A stretch of 64,000 nt of DNA from Phytopseudomonas dryadis. GTDB taxonomy: Bacteria > Pseudomonadota > Gammaproteobacteria > Pseudomonadales > Pseudomonadaceae. The notes beneath the pieces are model-generated. The model did not search any database. It was not told the DNA's origin and was given only the letters and a program-made list of their open reading frames with translations. This document shows positions 55,276 through 63,482 of the stretch, in pieces. Position 1 is the first letter of the stretch; each line of letters begins with the position of its first letter. The translations under genes were made by a program, and so were the position numbers. Location: assembly GCF_004327355.1 (NCBI RefSeq), contig NZ_QJUM01000021.1, positions 1-64,000 on the forward strand, in the 5' to 3' direction.

Positions 55276-55716
55276 TCAGGCCGGCTTGGCGCCCATCAGC
55301 GCCATGATCACCAGCAACAGCAGCACGATCAGCCCGGCATAGGCGGCGCTGAAGCGCAGCAGCCGCACCGGCGCCGGGGTTTCGCCCAGGGCCTGCCAGG
55401 CATTCAGGCGGCCGACCAGCAGCAGGCCCAGCACCATCATCACACCATAGAGCACGCTGCCGGCCAGCAGCCAGGTCAGCCCCAGCGGCCAGCCGGCCAG
55501 CTCGACCATCCACCAGCCGGTGAGCGGCAGGCTCAGGGCCAGCACGGCGAACACCGGCAGGCTGATGCGGCGCGTGCGGCGCAGCTTGCGTTGCAGCAAC
55601 GCCGCATCGCCGCCGCGCCATGCCTTCCACAGCATGAAGGCATGGGCCGCCACGCCGAGCAGCAGCAGGATGCCGGGTAGGCTGTGAGCGATTCTCAGCA
55701 GCAGGTAATGTTCCAT
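55276..55716 (-). CDS. Small four-span membrane protein (DUF2269-like)
   Basis: A 146-residue inner-membrane protein with four hydrophobic spans at about 13-31, 52-71, 77-100 and 122-142. It begins MEHYLLLRIAHSLPGILLLL with an early His, as in DUF2269-like predicted membrane proteins. The ATG at 55714-55716 has AAGGA seven bases upstream; a GTG one codon earlier also exists. Its stop codon directly abuts that of the MFS gene. Function unknown. Confidence 0.8.
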   Translation of the reverse strand: MEHYLLLRIAHSLPGILLLLGVAAHAFMLWKAWRGGDAALLQRKLRRTRRISLPVFAVLALSLPLTGWWMVELAGWPLGLTWLLAGSVLYGVMMVLGLLLVGRLNAWQALGETPAPVRLLRFSAAYAGLIVLLLLVIMALMGAKPA

Positions 55717-55803
55717 CACGGTTTCCTTGATTTTTATGGATACAGATGTAACGCAGCCCTGGGCATCGCTGCGCTCGACACCAGGCTACCGGCAGACAGA
55801 CAG

Positions 55804-55930
55804 GTAGCCTGGGTGGAGCAGAGCGATACCCGGGAACATACCGGAACTATCGCGCTGCCCGGGATATGGGTGAGCCCGCTGGCCGAGAAACAGAGTCGTA
55901 GCCTGGGTTGAGCAACGCGATACCCAGGAA
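55804..55930. repeat. Two direct copies of a palindromic GTAGCCTGGGT...ACCCAGG element
   Basis: Copies at 55804-55837 and 55898-55930 both start GTAGCCTGGGT, share GAGCA, and end GCGATACCC(G/A)GGAA, so each forms a CCTGGGT/ACCCAGG stem. They lie downstream of ilvA in a 218-bp gap and may shape the ilvA transcript end. Confidence 0.7.
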
Positions 55931-55934
55931 AGAA

Positions 55935-57449
55935 CTAGCCCAGGAACAGTTTATAGGCCGGGTTGTCGCTCTCGTCCCAGTACGGGTAGCCGATGGCATC
56001 CAGCGCCGGCGCCAGCAAGTGGCGCTCGTCCTCCGGCACCTGCAGGGCGGCCAGCACGCGGCCATCGGCGGCGCCATGGTTGCGGTAGTGGAACAGGGTG
56101 ATGTTCCAGCGCCCACCGAGCTTGGTGAGGAAGTTGAACAGCGCCCCCGGCCGTTCCGGGAACTCGAAACGGAATACGCACTCATCCGGCACCGCCGCGG
56201 CATGGCCGCCCACGGTATGGCGGACGTGCAGCTTGGCCAGTTCGTTGTCGGTCAGGTCGATCACCGGGAAGCCCTGGCCACGCAGGTTCTCCACCAGCGC
56301 CCCGCGCGGGTCGTTTTCCGGATGGGTCTGCACGCCGACGAAGATATGCGCCTCGCCATCGCTGTGATAACGGTAGTTGAATTCGGTGATCTGGCGCTTG
56401 CCGATGGCCTCGCAGAAGGCCCTGAAGCTGCCGGGCTTTTCCGGGATGGTGACGGCGATGATCGCCTCGCGCTTCTCGCCCAGTTCGGCGCGTTCGGCGA
56501 CGTGGCGCAGGCGGTCGAAGTTGACGTTGGCGCCGGAATCGATGCCGACCAGCACCTGGCCAGTGGCGCCTTCGCGCTCGACGTACCGCTTGATCCCGGC
56601 CACGGCCAGGGCGCCGGCCGGTTCGGTGATGGAGCGGGTGTCGTCGTAGATGTCCTTGATCGCCGCGCAGATCTCGTCGGTGCTGACGGTGATCACCTCA
56701 TCGACGCACAGCTTGCAGATATCGAAGGTGTGCTGGCCGATCTGCGCCACCGCCACGCCGTCGGCGAACAGCCCGACCTGGGGCAGCACCACCCGCTCGC
56801 CGGCGGCCAGGGCCTGCTGCAGGCAGTTGGAATCGTCCGGCTCGACGCCGATGACCCGGGTCTCCGGGCGCAGGTATTTGATGTAGGCGGCGATACCGGC
56901 GATCAGCCCGCCACCGCCGACCGGCACGAAGATCGCGTCCAGCGGGCCCTGGTGCTGACGCAGGATTTCCATGGCCACGGTACCCTGCCCGGCGATCACG
57001 TGCGGATCGTCGTAAGGGTGGATGTACACCAGCCCCTTCTCCTCCACCAGCTTCAGCGAGTGGGCCAGGGCATCGGGGAAGGCGTCGCCATGCAGCACCA
57101 CCTTGCCGCCGCGCGAACGCACGCCCTGCACCTTCAGTTCCGGGGTGGTGCGCGGCATCACGATGGTCGCCTTCACCCCCATGTGCTTGGCCGCCAGGGC
57201 CAGGCCCTGGGCATGGTTGCCGGCCGAGGCGGTGACCACACCCCGGGCCAGTTCCTCGGGGCTCAGTTGCGCCAGCTTGTTGTAGGCGCCGCGAATCTTG
57301 AACGAGTAGACCGGCTGCAGATCCTCGCGCTTGAGCAGAATCTGATTGCCCAGGCGTTCGGAAAGTTGGCGAGCGGGTTGCAGCGGGGTTTCCACGGCAA
57401 CGTCATAGACACGGGAGGTCAGGGTCTTCTTGACGTACTGTTCGAGCAT
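55935..57449 (-). CDS. ilvA: Threonine ammonia-lyase, biosynthetic
   Basis: A 504-residue PLP enzyme converting threonine to 2-oxobutanoate, the entry to isoleucine synthesis. The PLP lysine is K51 in YSFKIRGAYNK. The serine/threonine-binding ASAGNHAQG is near 75-83, and the phosphate-binding loop PVGGGGLIAGIA is near 180. Two C-terminal ACT-like domains for isoleucine and valine control (about 330-500) begin at IIAVTIPEKPGSF and FRFEFPERPGALF. The length agrees with the long regulated form. The ATG at 57447-57449 has a weak Shine-Dalgarno. Divergent from rpiA. Confidence 0.97.
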   Translation of the reverse strand: MLEQYVKKTLTSRVYDVAVETPLQPARQLSERLGNQILLKREDLQPVYSFKIRGAYNKLAQLSPEELARGVVTASAGNHAQGLALAAKHMGVKATIVMPRTTPELKVQGVRSRGGKVVLHGDAFPDALAHSLKLVEEKGLVYIHPYDDPHVIAGQGTVAMEILRQHQGPLDAIFVPVGGGGLIAGIAAYIKYLRPETRVIGVEPDDSNCLQQALAAGERVVLPQVGLFADGVAVAQIGQHTFDICKLCVDEVITVSTDEICAAIKDIYDDTRSITEPAGALAVAGIKRYVEREGATGQVLVGIDSGANVNFDRLRHVAERAELGEKREAIIAVTIPEKPGSFRAFCEAIGKRQITEFNYRYHSDGEAHIFVGVQTHPENDPRGALVENLRGQGFPVIDLTDNELAKLHVRHTVGGHAAAVPDECVFRFEFPERPGALFNFLTKLGGRWNITLFHYRNHGAADGRVLAALQVPEDERHLLAPALDAIGYPYWDESDNPAYKLFLG

Positions 57450-57583
57450 GGCTGGCATCGCAGGCGGCTTCACGGGGAACCTTGGAGTCTAACCCAGGGA
57501 TCTGCCGAGCGACCATACGAATTCCGGGGTTTTGCCGGCTATAATGGCCGCTCCGCTTCCCCACTCGCTCTCGTGGAACCCGC

Positions 57584-58255
57584 ATGACCCAGGATCAGCT
57601 CAAACAAGCCGTGGCCCAGGCCGCCGTCGACTTCATCCTCCCCAAGCTCGACGCCAGGAGCGTCATCGGGGTCGGCACCGGCTCCACGGCCAACTGCTTC
57701 ATCGATGCCCTGGCCCGGCACAAGATGGAGTTCGACGGCGCCGTGGCCAGTTCCGAAGCCACTGCCGCACGCCTCAAGGGGCACGGCATCCCGGTCTATG
57801 AACTGAATACCGTCAGCGACCTGGAGTTCTACGTCGACGGCGCCGACGAGAGCGACGAACGCCTGCACCTGATCAAGGGCGGTGGCGCGGCCCTGACCCG
57901 CGAGAAGATCGTCGCCGCGGTGGCGCGCACCTTCATCTGCATCGCCGACGGCAGCAAGCTGGTCCCGGTGCTCGGCGCCTTCCCGCTGCCGGTGGAAGTG
58001 ATCCCCATGGCCCGCAGCCATGTGGCCCGCGAGCTGGTCAAGCTGGGCGGCGACCCGGTGTATCGCGAAGGCGTGCTGACCGATAACGGCAACGTCATCC
58101 TCGACGTGCACAACCTGTCCATCGTCGATCCGGTGAAACTGGAAAGCGCCATCAACGCCATCGTCGGCGTGGTCACCAACGGCCTGTTCGCCGCCCGCCC
58201 GGCCGACCTGCTGCTGCTGGGCACTGCCGAGGGCGTGAAGACGCTGCAGCGCTGA
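57584..58255 (+). CDS. rpiA: Ribose-5-phosphate isomerase A
   Basis: A 223-residue enzyme interconverting ribose 5-phosphate and ribulose 5-phosphate. The signature loops are all present: [10 protein letters not shown] at 31-40, VDGADE at 84-89 and [11 protein letters not shown] at 98-108 with catalytic E107. The ATG at 57584 has only GTGGAA upstream. Divergent from ilvA with a 134-bp promoter region. It ends at a strong bidirectional terminator. Confidence 0.97.
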   Translation: MTQDQLKQAVAQAAVDFILPKLDARSVIGVGTGSTANCFIDALARHKMEFDGAVASSEATAARLKGHGIPVYELNTVSDLEFYVDGADESDERLHLIKGGGAALTREKIVAAVARTFICIADGSKLVPVLGAFPLPVEVIPMARSHVARELVKLGGDPVYREGVLTDNGNVILDVHNLSIVDPVKLESAINAIVGVVTNGLFAARPADLLLLGTAEGVKTLQR

Positions 58256-58273
58256 ATATCGCAGGCGTTACCG

Positions 58274-58306
58274 AAAAGGCCGAGTGAGCAGTCACTCGGC
58301 CTTTTT
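58274..58306. terminator. Bidirectional intrinsic terminator between rpiA and the carP-like gene
   Basis: AAAAGGCCGAGTGA, loop GCAG, TCACTCGGCCTTTTT gives a perfect 14-bp stem with A-run and T-run on either side, so it works on both strands. The stop codon of the minus-strand gene (TCA at 58292-58294) lies within its right arm. Confidence 0.95.
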
Positions 58307-59206
58307 GCTGAAGGTGTAAAAGAGATTGGGCTCGCTGATCATGTAGATCACGCCATTCTCGTCCATGGCGATGCCCTCGGCCTGAGGAACGGACTCCTTG
58401 AGCCCCTGTTGCCCGCCGATCAGCGACAGACTGCTGACCGCTTCGCCCTTGGCATCGAGTTCCACCAGCAGGCGTGAGTCGTCGGACAGCGCCAGCAGAT
58501 GCCCGCTGCGCGCGTCGTACTGCAGGCTGGACAGATCGCGCAGGAAAAGCCCGGCATCGCGCTCACGGTCATCGCTGATACGGATCACCGAAGGCGTACC
58601 CGGTTCGACATGGGGAAAACCGTGCACTTCGTAGATGCGCAGCGGGTCACGCTCCTTGGCCACGAACAGGCGCTTGCCGGCCAGGTCATAGGCCAGGCCC
58701 TCGAAGCCCCTGTTCTTGGCTTCCATCTCCAGCCCCAGCGACAGCTGCTGGCCATCGGCGGCATCGATCCGCGTGGTGGCGTCGTCGATACGCACCTCGA
58801 CCAGGCGCTGCGGGCGCTCGTCGGCGATCACGAAGAGGCCGGGCGCGATGTACTCCACCGCCTCGGGATCGCCGAAGCCGACCAGTTCGATCTGGCGCAG
58901 CACCTTGCCCTCGAGTGACAGCTCGATCAACCGCGAATGCTGGTTGGTGAGGGTGAACAGGCTCTTGCGCAGCGGGTCGTAGGTCAGCGCCGAGACATCG
59001 TCGTCCAGGCCTTCGATCACCTGGGCCTCGCGCACCACCCGATAATCGTCGAGCCAGAGCGTCTTGGCCGGTGCCTCATCCGGTTGCCGCACATTGAACC
59101 AGGCCCGCTCGAACACCCGGTACTCCTGCCCCCAGAGCGCCAGCAGCAACGCCGCGACGAGGACGAACAGCACAAGGAATGCCTTGAAGGAAAACAGTCG
59201 ACGCAT
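58292..59206 (-). CDS. SdiA-regulated-type beta-propeller protein, carP-like (copy 1)
   Basis: A 304-residue protein with an N-terminal signal anchor (about 7-26) and a propeller-like domain of the 'SdiA-regulated' family. Repeated blade-like segments include GLDDDVSALTYDPLRKSLFTL, ELVGFGDPEAVEYIAPGLFV, NRGFEGLAYDLAGKRLFVAKERDP and DLSSLQYDARSGHLLALSDDSR. The P. aeruginosa calcium-regulated protein CarP is, to my recollection, of this kind and lies near carO, as here. It is close to the next gene (59604-60524), a tandem duplicate. The Shine-Dalgarno is weak. Confidence 0.85.
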   Translation of the reverse strand: MRRLFSFKAFLVLFVLVAALLLALWGQEYRVFERAWFNVRQPDEAPAKTLWLDDYRVVREAQVIEGLDDDVSALTYDPLRKSLFTLTNQHSRLIELSLEGKVLRQIELVGFGDPEAVEYIAPGLFVIADERPQRLVEVRIDDATTRIDAADGQQLSLGLEMEAKNRGFEGLAYDLAGKRLFVAKERDPLRIYEVHGFPHVEPGTPSVIRISDDRERDAGLFLRDLSSLQYDARSGHLLALSDDSRLLVELDAKGEAVSSLSLIGGQQGLKESVPQAEGIAMDENGVIYMISEPNLFYTFSKKAE

Positions 59207-59424
59207 ACCCGTTCACATGTCCATCAGCGGAAACGACAAGGCCGCACTGAAGCAGCCGCAAGCTGCAGGCCACGAGCGGCAAGCAAAAGCTCGCTTCGCC
59301 ATGTGCCGCGTCATACCTGCGGCCCGAACCATACCATAGGCACGACGCCCAGCCTCCGGCTTGTAGCTGTTCTCCGCCAGGGCAATCGCGCCATGGCATC
59401 ATTGTGTGAAAGACACTCGATGAA

Positions 59425-59514
59425 AAGCGCTGGAGGCTGGAGGGCTGAACGAGAAACCTCTGTTTTCCTGTGTGCTCGGGCTGCTTTCGTTAAGCTTCCA
59501 GCCTTCCAGCGCTG
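59425..59514. repeat. Dispersed inverted repeat (copy 2), in the 397-bp gap 59207-59603
   Basis: The arms AAGCGCTGGAGGCTGGAGGG and AGCTTCCAGCCTTCCAGCGC pair across about 45 bp; the family is the same as 50172-50248. The gap also has a GCAGCCGCAAGCTGCAGG / GCGGCAAGC patch at about 59245-59285, related to the GCAAGC repeats at 61056 and 61815. No gene is supported in the gap. Confidence 0.7.
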
Positions 59515-59603
59515 TTTTCTGCTCTTCGAGCGCATAGCGCAATTGCCCTGTATTCTCCACCCAGGTGTCCCCTGGCGGTGAACGACGGGGCTCGAAGCCA
59601 GGC

Positions 59604-60524
59604 TCAATCCGCTTTGCCGTCCTTGCTGAAGACATAGAAAAGATTGGGCTCGCTGGTCAGGTAGAGCACGCCCCGATCATCCATGGTGATGCCTTCGGCC
59701 TGGGGCACCGAGGCCTTGAGCCCCTGCTGCCCCTGCAACAGCGACAGGCTGCTGATCGGCTTGCCGTCCTCGCCCAGTTCGACGACCAGGCGCGACTCGT
59801 CCGACAACGCCAGCAAGTGGCCGGTGCGGTTGTCGTAATGCAGGCTGGAGAGATCGCGCACGAAGATGCCCGCATCGCGCTTGCGGTCATCGCGGATCTG
59901 CACCGGGTTCGGCGTGGCCGGGTCGAGATTGGGAAAACCGTGCACCTCGTAGATCCGCATGGGATCACGCTCCTTGGCCACGAACAGGCGCTGCCCGGTC
60001 AGGTCGTAGGCCAGGCCCTCGAAGCCCTTGTTCCTGGTGCCCATTTCCAGGCCCAGCGACATCTGCTGACCATCGGCGGCATCGATCGACGTGGTGGCGT
60101 CGTCGACGCGCACCTTGACCAGGCGCTGCGCACGCTCGTCGGCGATCACGAAACGCCCGGGCGCCACATATTCCACCGCCTCGGGGTCACCGAAACCGAC
60201 CAGTTCGATCGTGCGCAGCACCTTGCCGTCGAGGGACAACTCGATCAGCTTGGGATGCTTGTTGGTCACGGTGAACAGGCTCTTGCGATCCGGATCGTAG
60301 CTCAGCGCCGAGACGTCATCCTCCAGCCCTTCGATGCGCTGCGCCTCGATCACGACCCTATAGTCGTTGAGCCAAAGCGAGTGGGATGGAGCCTCGGCAG
60401 GCCGGCTGACGTTGAACCATACACGCTCGAACAGGCGGAACTGCTGGCTGGTGGCGGTCAGCGCCGCCAACAGGGCAAGCATCAACAGCAGGAATAATCC
60501 TTTGATTGAAATCAGACGAGGCAT
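59604..60524 (-). CDS. SdiA-regulated-type beta-propeller protein, carP-like (copy 2)
   Basis: A 306-residue paralogue of the preceding protein with the same architecture: an N-terminal signal anchor (about 6-25) and a propeller domain. Nearly identical blade segments occur, for example GLEDDVSALSYDPDRKSLFTV, ELVGFGDPEAVEYVAPGRFVIADERAQRL and QAEGITMDDRGVLYLTSEPNLFY. Roughly 70% of residues look identical between the two by eye. The start is ATG at 60522-60524 with a weak site. It lies 96 bases after the carO-like gene, in the same direction. Confidence 0.85.
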   Translation of the reverse strand: MPRLISIKGLFLLLMLALLAALTATSQQFRLFERVWFNVSRPAEAPSHSLWLNDYRVVIEAQRIEGLEDDVSALSYDPDRKSLFTVTNKHPKLIELSLDGKVLRTIELVGFGDPEAVEYVAPGRFVIADERAQRLVKVRVDDATTSIDAADGQQMSLGLEMGTRNKGFEGLAYDLTGQRLFVAKERDPMRIYEVHGFPNLDPATPNPVQIRDDRKRDAGIFVRDLSSLHYDNRTGHLLALSDESRLVVELGEDGKPISSLSLLQGQQGLKASVPQAEGITMDDRGVLYLTSEPNLFYVFSKDGKAD

Positions 60525-60620
60525 GGTGCTTCACATATCCATCGGCAAAAACGACAACGCCGCCCCCCGGTTTTCCGAGAGGCGGCCATTCAGTGCAGGG
60601 GTGGACGCCAACGGCGCGCC

Positions 60621-60968
60621 TTATTTCACCAGTTCGACGATATCGACATCGATTTCGCGGCTGGTCAGATCCTTGTCGACTTCACCGGTGAGCTTGACGG
60701 TGGCTTTCTCGGAGATGGCGTGTGGCGGCCAGTCTTCGTCGTCGATTTCGACGTGGATGGTACCGGTGGCATCCTTGAACTCATAGAGCTCGTCCTGCAG
60801 GCGCTTGACGATCTGGCCCTGCAATACCACCGGGGTGTCGTCGCCGGCTTTCAGCGCCTGCTCGACAGTGGTGACCTGGGCGACCTGGCCTGGCCCGGTA
60901 TAGCCGGCGGCCATGGCAACGGAAGAGAACAGCGGAACGAGCAGCAGTGCGAGTGCGGGAGCTTTCAT
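60621..60968 (-). CDS. OB-fold (BOF/YgiW-type) periplasmic protein, carO-like
   Basis: A 115-residue secreted protein. The signal peptide ends near residue 20 (VAMAA), followed by GYTGPGQVAQVTTVEQALKA and the OB-fold strands VVLQGQIVKRLQDELYEFKD and GTIHVEIDDEDWP. This is the bacterial OB-fold (YgiW/YdeI) pattern; the calcium-regulated CarO protein of P. aeruginosa belongs to it. The ATG has AAGGG nine bases upstream. With the two propeller genes downstream it may form a calcium-response locus. Confidence 0.88.
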   Translation of the reverse strand: MKAPALALLLVPLFSSVAMAAGYTGPGQVAQVTTVEQALKAGDDTPVVLQGQIVKRLQDELYEFKDATGTIHVEIDDEDWPPHAISEKATVKLTGEVDKDLTSREIDVDIVELVK

Positions 60969-61055
60969 GGAGATGACCCTTGATCAGTAGATGACGGGGT
61001 CAGGTTAAGTCCCGGAGCTGAAGCCAGGCTTAAAGCCGGCTTAAGCCAAGCTTAA

Positions 61056-61144
61056 AGAGCAGCTACAAGCCACAAGCTTCAAGCCGAGCACAAGCGCGGT
61101 CCGCCCTGCTCTCTACTTGCAGCTTGAGGCTTGCAGCTTGCCGC
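61056..61144. repeat. GCAAGC/GCTTGC-type palindromic repeat
   Basis: CTACAAGCCACAAGCTTCAA on the left pairs loosely with TTGCAGCTTGAGGCTTGCAG on the right. It ends at the FAH-family stop codon. Related patches occur at 47455-47510 (inside the M20 gene), 59245-59285 and 61815-61905. Confidence 0.65.
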
Positions 61145-61810
61145 TTAAAGGACCCGACTGGCGAAGCTGGAATGGCCGACCAGCTCCAGCACCAGCTCGT
61201 CGCCCTTGTTCAGCGGCCCGACGCCAACCGGGGTGCCGGTGAGGATCACATCGCCCGGCTGCAGGTTGAAGTGGCCACTGATGTGCTGGATCACCGGCAC
61301 GATGGGGTTGAGCATGTCGGCACTGCTGCCGTCCTGACGCACTTCGCCGTTGATCGACAGGCGGATGCCGATGGCGGTCAGGTCTTCCACGGCATCGCCC
61401 GGCACGAAGGGCGCCAGCACGCAGGCGCCGTCGAAGGACTTGGCGGTTTCCCAGGGATAGCCCTTTTCCTTGAGCTTGCTCTGCAGGTCGCGCAGGGTCA
61501 GGTCCAGGGCCGGGGCGAAACCGGAAATGGCATCAAGCACTTCTTCGCGATTGGGCGTGCGCGACAGCGGCTTGCCGATCAGCACGGCGATCTCGGCTTC
61601 GTAGTGCACCGGGCCACGGTCGTCGGGAATGGCGAAGCCCCCTTCGATCGGCACCACGCAGCTACCCGGCTTGATGAACAGCAGCGGCTCGCTGGGCACC
61701 GGGTTGTTGAGCTCCCTGGCGTGCTCGGCGTAGTTGCGACCGATGCAGACCACCTTGCCCAGGGGAAAGTGGATATGGGTACCGTCGATGTACTGATGCT
61801 GATAGCTCAT
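61145..61810 (-). CDS. Fumarylacetoacetate-hydrolase-family protein
   Basis: A 221-residue FAH-superfamily enzyme of the YcgM / FAHD1 type (acylpyruvate hydrolase or oxaloacetate decarboxylase activities are known). The features are VVCIGRNYAEHARELNN at 20-36, LFIKPGSCVVPIEG near 44, the metal-ligand segment HYEAEIAVLIGKP near 69 (two Glu), SGFAPALDLTLRDLQ with its Asp near 103, and VILTGTPVGVGPL near 189. The ATG at 61808-61810 has GGAGG six bases upstream. It lies downstream of the D-2-hydroxyglutarate dehydrogenase gene in the same direction; the gap holds a repeat. Confidence 0.92.
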   Translation of the reverse strand: MSYQHQYIDGTHIHFPLGKVVCIGRNYAEHARELNNPVPSEPLLFIKPGSCVVPIEGGFAIPDDRGPVHYEAEIAVLIGKPLSRTPNREEVLDAISGFAPALDLTLRDLQSKLKEKGYPWETAKSFDGACVLAPFVPGDAVEDLTAIGIRLSINGEVRQDGSSADMLNPIVPVIQHISGHFNLQPGDVILTGTPVGVGPLNKGDELVLELVGHSSFASRVL

Positions 61811-61907
61811 AGGATTCCTCCGGAAGCGGCAAGCCGCAAGAAAAAGCAGGGAGCGCGCTCGCTTGCAGCGTGTGGGGGGCGGCCATCCGCCTTGAAGCTT
61901 GGCGCTT

Positions 61908-63299
61908 TCAATTGAAAATCTTGCCGGGATTCATGATGCCGTTGGGGTCGAACACCGCCTTGATCGCCTTCATATAGGCGATCTCGGCCTCGCTGCGGCT
62001 GTAACCCAGGTAATCGCGCTTGGTCATGCCCACGCCGTGTTCGGCGGAAATCGACCCGTTGTAACGCTGCACGGTCTCGAAGACCCAGGTATTCACGGTC
62101 GCGCACTTGGCGAAGAACTCCTCCTTCGGCAGCGCCTCGGGCTTGAGGATGTTCAGGTGCAGGTTGCCATCGCCGATGTGGCCGTACCACAGCACTTCGA
62201 AGTCCGGGTAGCTGCGCTCGACGATGGCATCGATGTCGCGCAGGAACGCCGGCACCCGGGAGACGGTGACGGAGATGTCGTTCTTGTAGGGCGTCCAGTG
62301 CGAGATGGTTTCGGAAATGTCCTCGCGCAGGCGCCACAGGTTGCGCAGCTGCTGTTCGCTCTGGCTCATCACGCCATCGACCACCCAGCCCTGCTCGACG
62401 CAGTGCTCGAAGGTGGCCAGGGCGTCGTTGGCGATCTCCTCGGTGCTGGCCTCGAATTCGAGCAGCGCATAGAAGGGGCACTCGGTTTCGAACGGCGCCG
62501 GGATGTCGCCGCGGGCGAGGATCTTGGCCAGGGCCTTGTCGGAGAAGAACTCGAAGGCGGTCAGATCCAGCTTGCCCTGGAAGGCATGCAGCACCGGCAT
62601 GATGGAATCGAAGTCCGGCGTGCCGAGCACCATGGCGGTGAGGTTCTTCGGCGCACGATCCAGGCGCATGGTCGCCTCGACCACGAAGCCCAGGGTGCCT
62701 TCGGCGCCGATGAACAGGTGGCGCAGGTCATAGCCGGTGGCGTTCTTGATCAGATCCTTGTTCAGCTCCAGCAGCTCGCCGGTACCGGTGACCACCTTGA
62801 GGCCGGCCACCCAGTTGCGGGTCATGCCGTAGCGAATGACCTTGATGCCGCCGGCATTGGTGCCGATGTTGCCGCCGACCTGGCTGGAACCGGCCGAGGC
62901 GAAATCCACCGGGTAGTACAGGCCCTTGTCTTCGGCGAACTGCTGCAACTGCTCGGTGATGACGCCGGGCTGGCAGACCACGCTGCGATCGACGGCGTTG
63001 AAATCGACGATCTGGTTCATGTAATCGAAGGCCACCACCACCTCGCCGTTGGCCGCTACCGCGGCGGCCGACAGGCCGGTACGGCCACCCGACGGCACCA
63101 GCGCGACCTTGTGCGCGTTGGCCCAGCGCACGATGGACTGCACCTGTTCGATGCTCTTGGGAAAGACGATGGCACTGGGCGCCGGCGCATAGTGCTTGGT
63201 CCAGTCCTTGCCGTAGGTCTCCAGCGACGCGGCGTCGGTCAGCACCTTACCGGGCTCGACCAGGGTTTTGAGTTCTTCAATCGGCAGGTGATCGCTCAT
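61908..63299 (-). CDS. D-2-hydroxyglutarate dehydrogenase (FAD-linked)
   Basis: A 463-residue FAD oxidase of the D2HGDH group, related to GlcD. The FAD_binding_4 domain has ALVPSGGRTGLSAAAVAANG near 73 and SSQVGGNIGTNAGGIKVIRYG near 136. The C-terminal domain has WYGHIGDGNLHLNIL near 380 and ISAEHGVGMTKRDYLG near 428. It removes D-2-hydroxyglutarate made as a side reaction of SerA, which is encoded divergently next door. The start MSDHLP at 63299 follows the family; an ATG at 63320 with AGGG upstream is an alternative. Confidence 0.93.
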   Translation of the reverse strand: MSDHLPIEELKTLVEPGKVLTDAASLETYGKDWTKHYAPAPSAIVFPKSIEQVQSIVRWANAHKVALVPSGGRTGLSAAAVAANGEVVVAFDYMNQIVDFNAVDRSVVCQPGVITEQLQQFAEDKGLYYPVDFASAGSSQVGGNIGTNAGGIKVIRYGMTRNWVAGLKVVTGTGELLELNKDLIKNATGYDLRHLFIGAEGTLGFVVEATMRLDRAPKNLTAMVLGTPDFDSIMPVLHAFQGKLDLTAFEFFSDKALAKILARGDIPAPFETECPFYALLEFEASTEEIANDALATFEHCVEQGWVVDGVMSQSEQQLRNLWRLREDISETISHWTPYKNDISVTVSRVPAFLRDIDAIVERSYPDFEVLWYGHIGDGNLHLNILKPEALPKEEFFAKCATVNTWVFETVQRYNGSISAEHGVGMTKRDYLGYSRSEAEIAYMKAIKAVFDPNGIMNPGKIFN

Positions 63300-63482
63300 T
63301 TCAACTCTCGAAACATTCATGGTCGCCCTGAGAACCGTTCAGGTCGCAACCGAGCAAGGAAAAGGGAAGCCATGCTAGCATACGCACCCCGCAAAGCATG
63401 CTTCGCAGCGATCTCCGGGCCCGTCGGCGCCAGCGCCGATGCTTCTCCTGACACTTAATTTAGTGGGACAACAGGTACTCCG

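Noticed and set aside
61056-61144. Small RNA or tRNA-like element from the strong inverted repeats
   Set aside because: The sequence belongs to a dispersed GCAAGC repeat family with copies inside a coding region; no promoter or terminator frames it.
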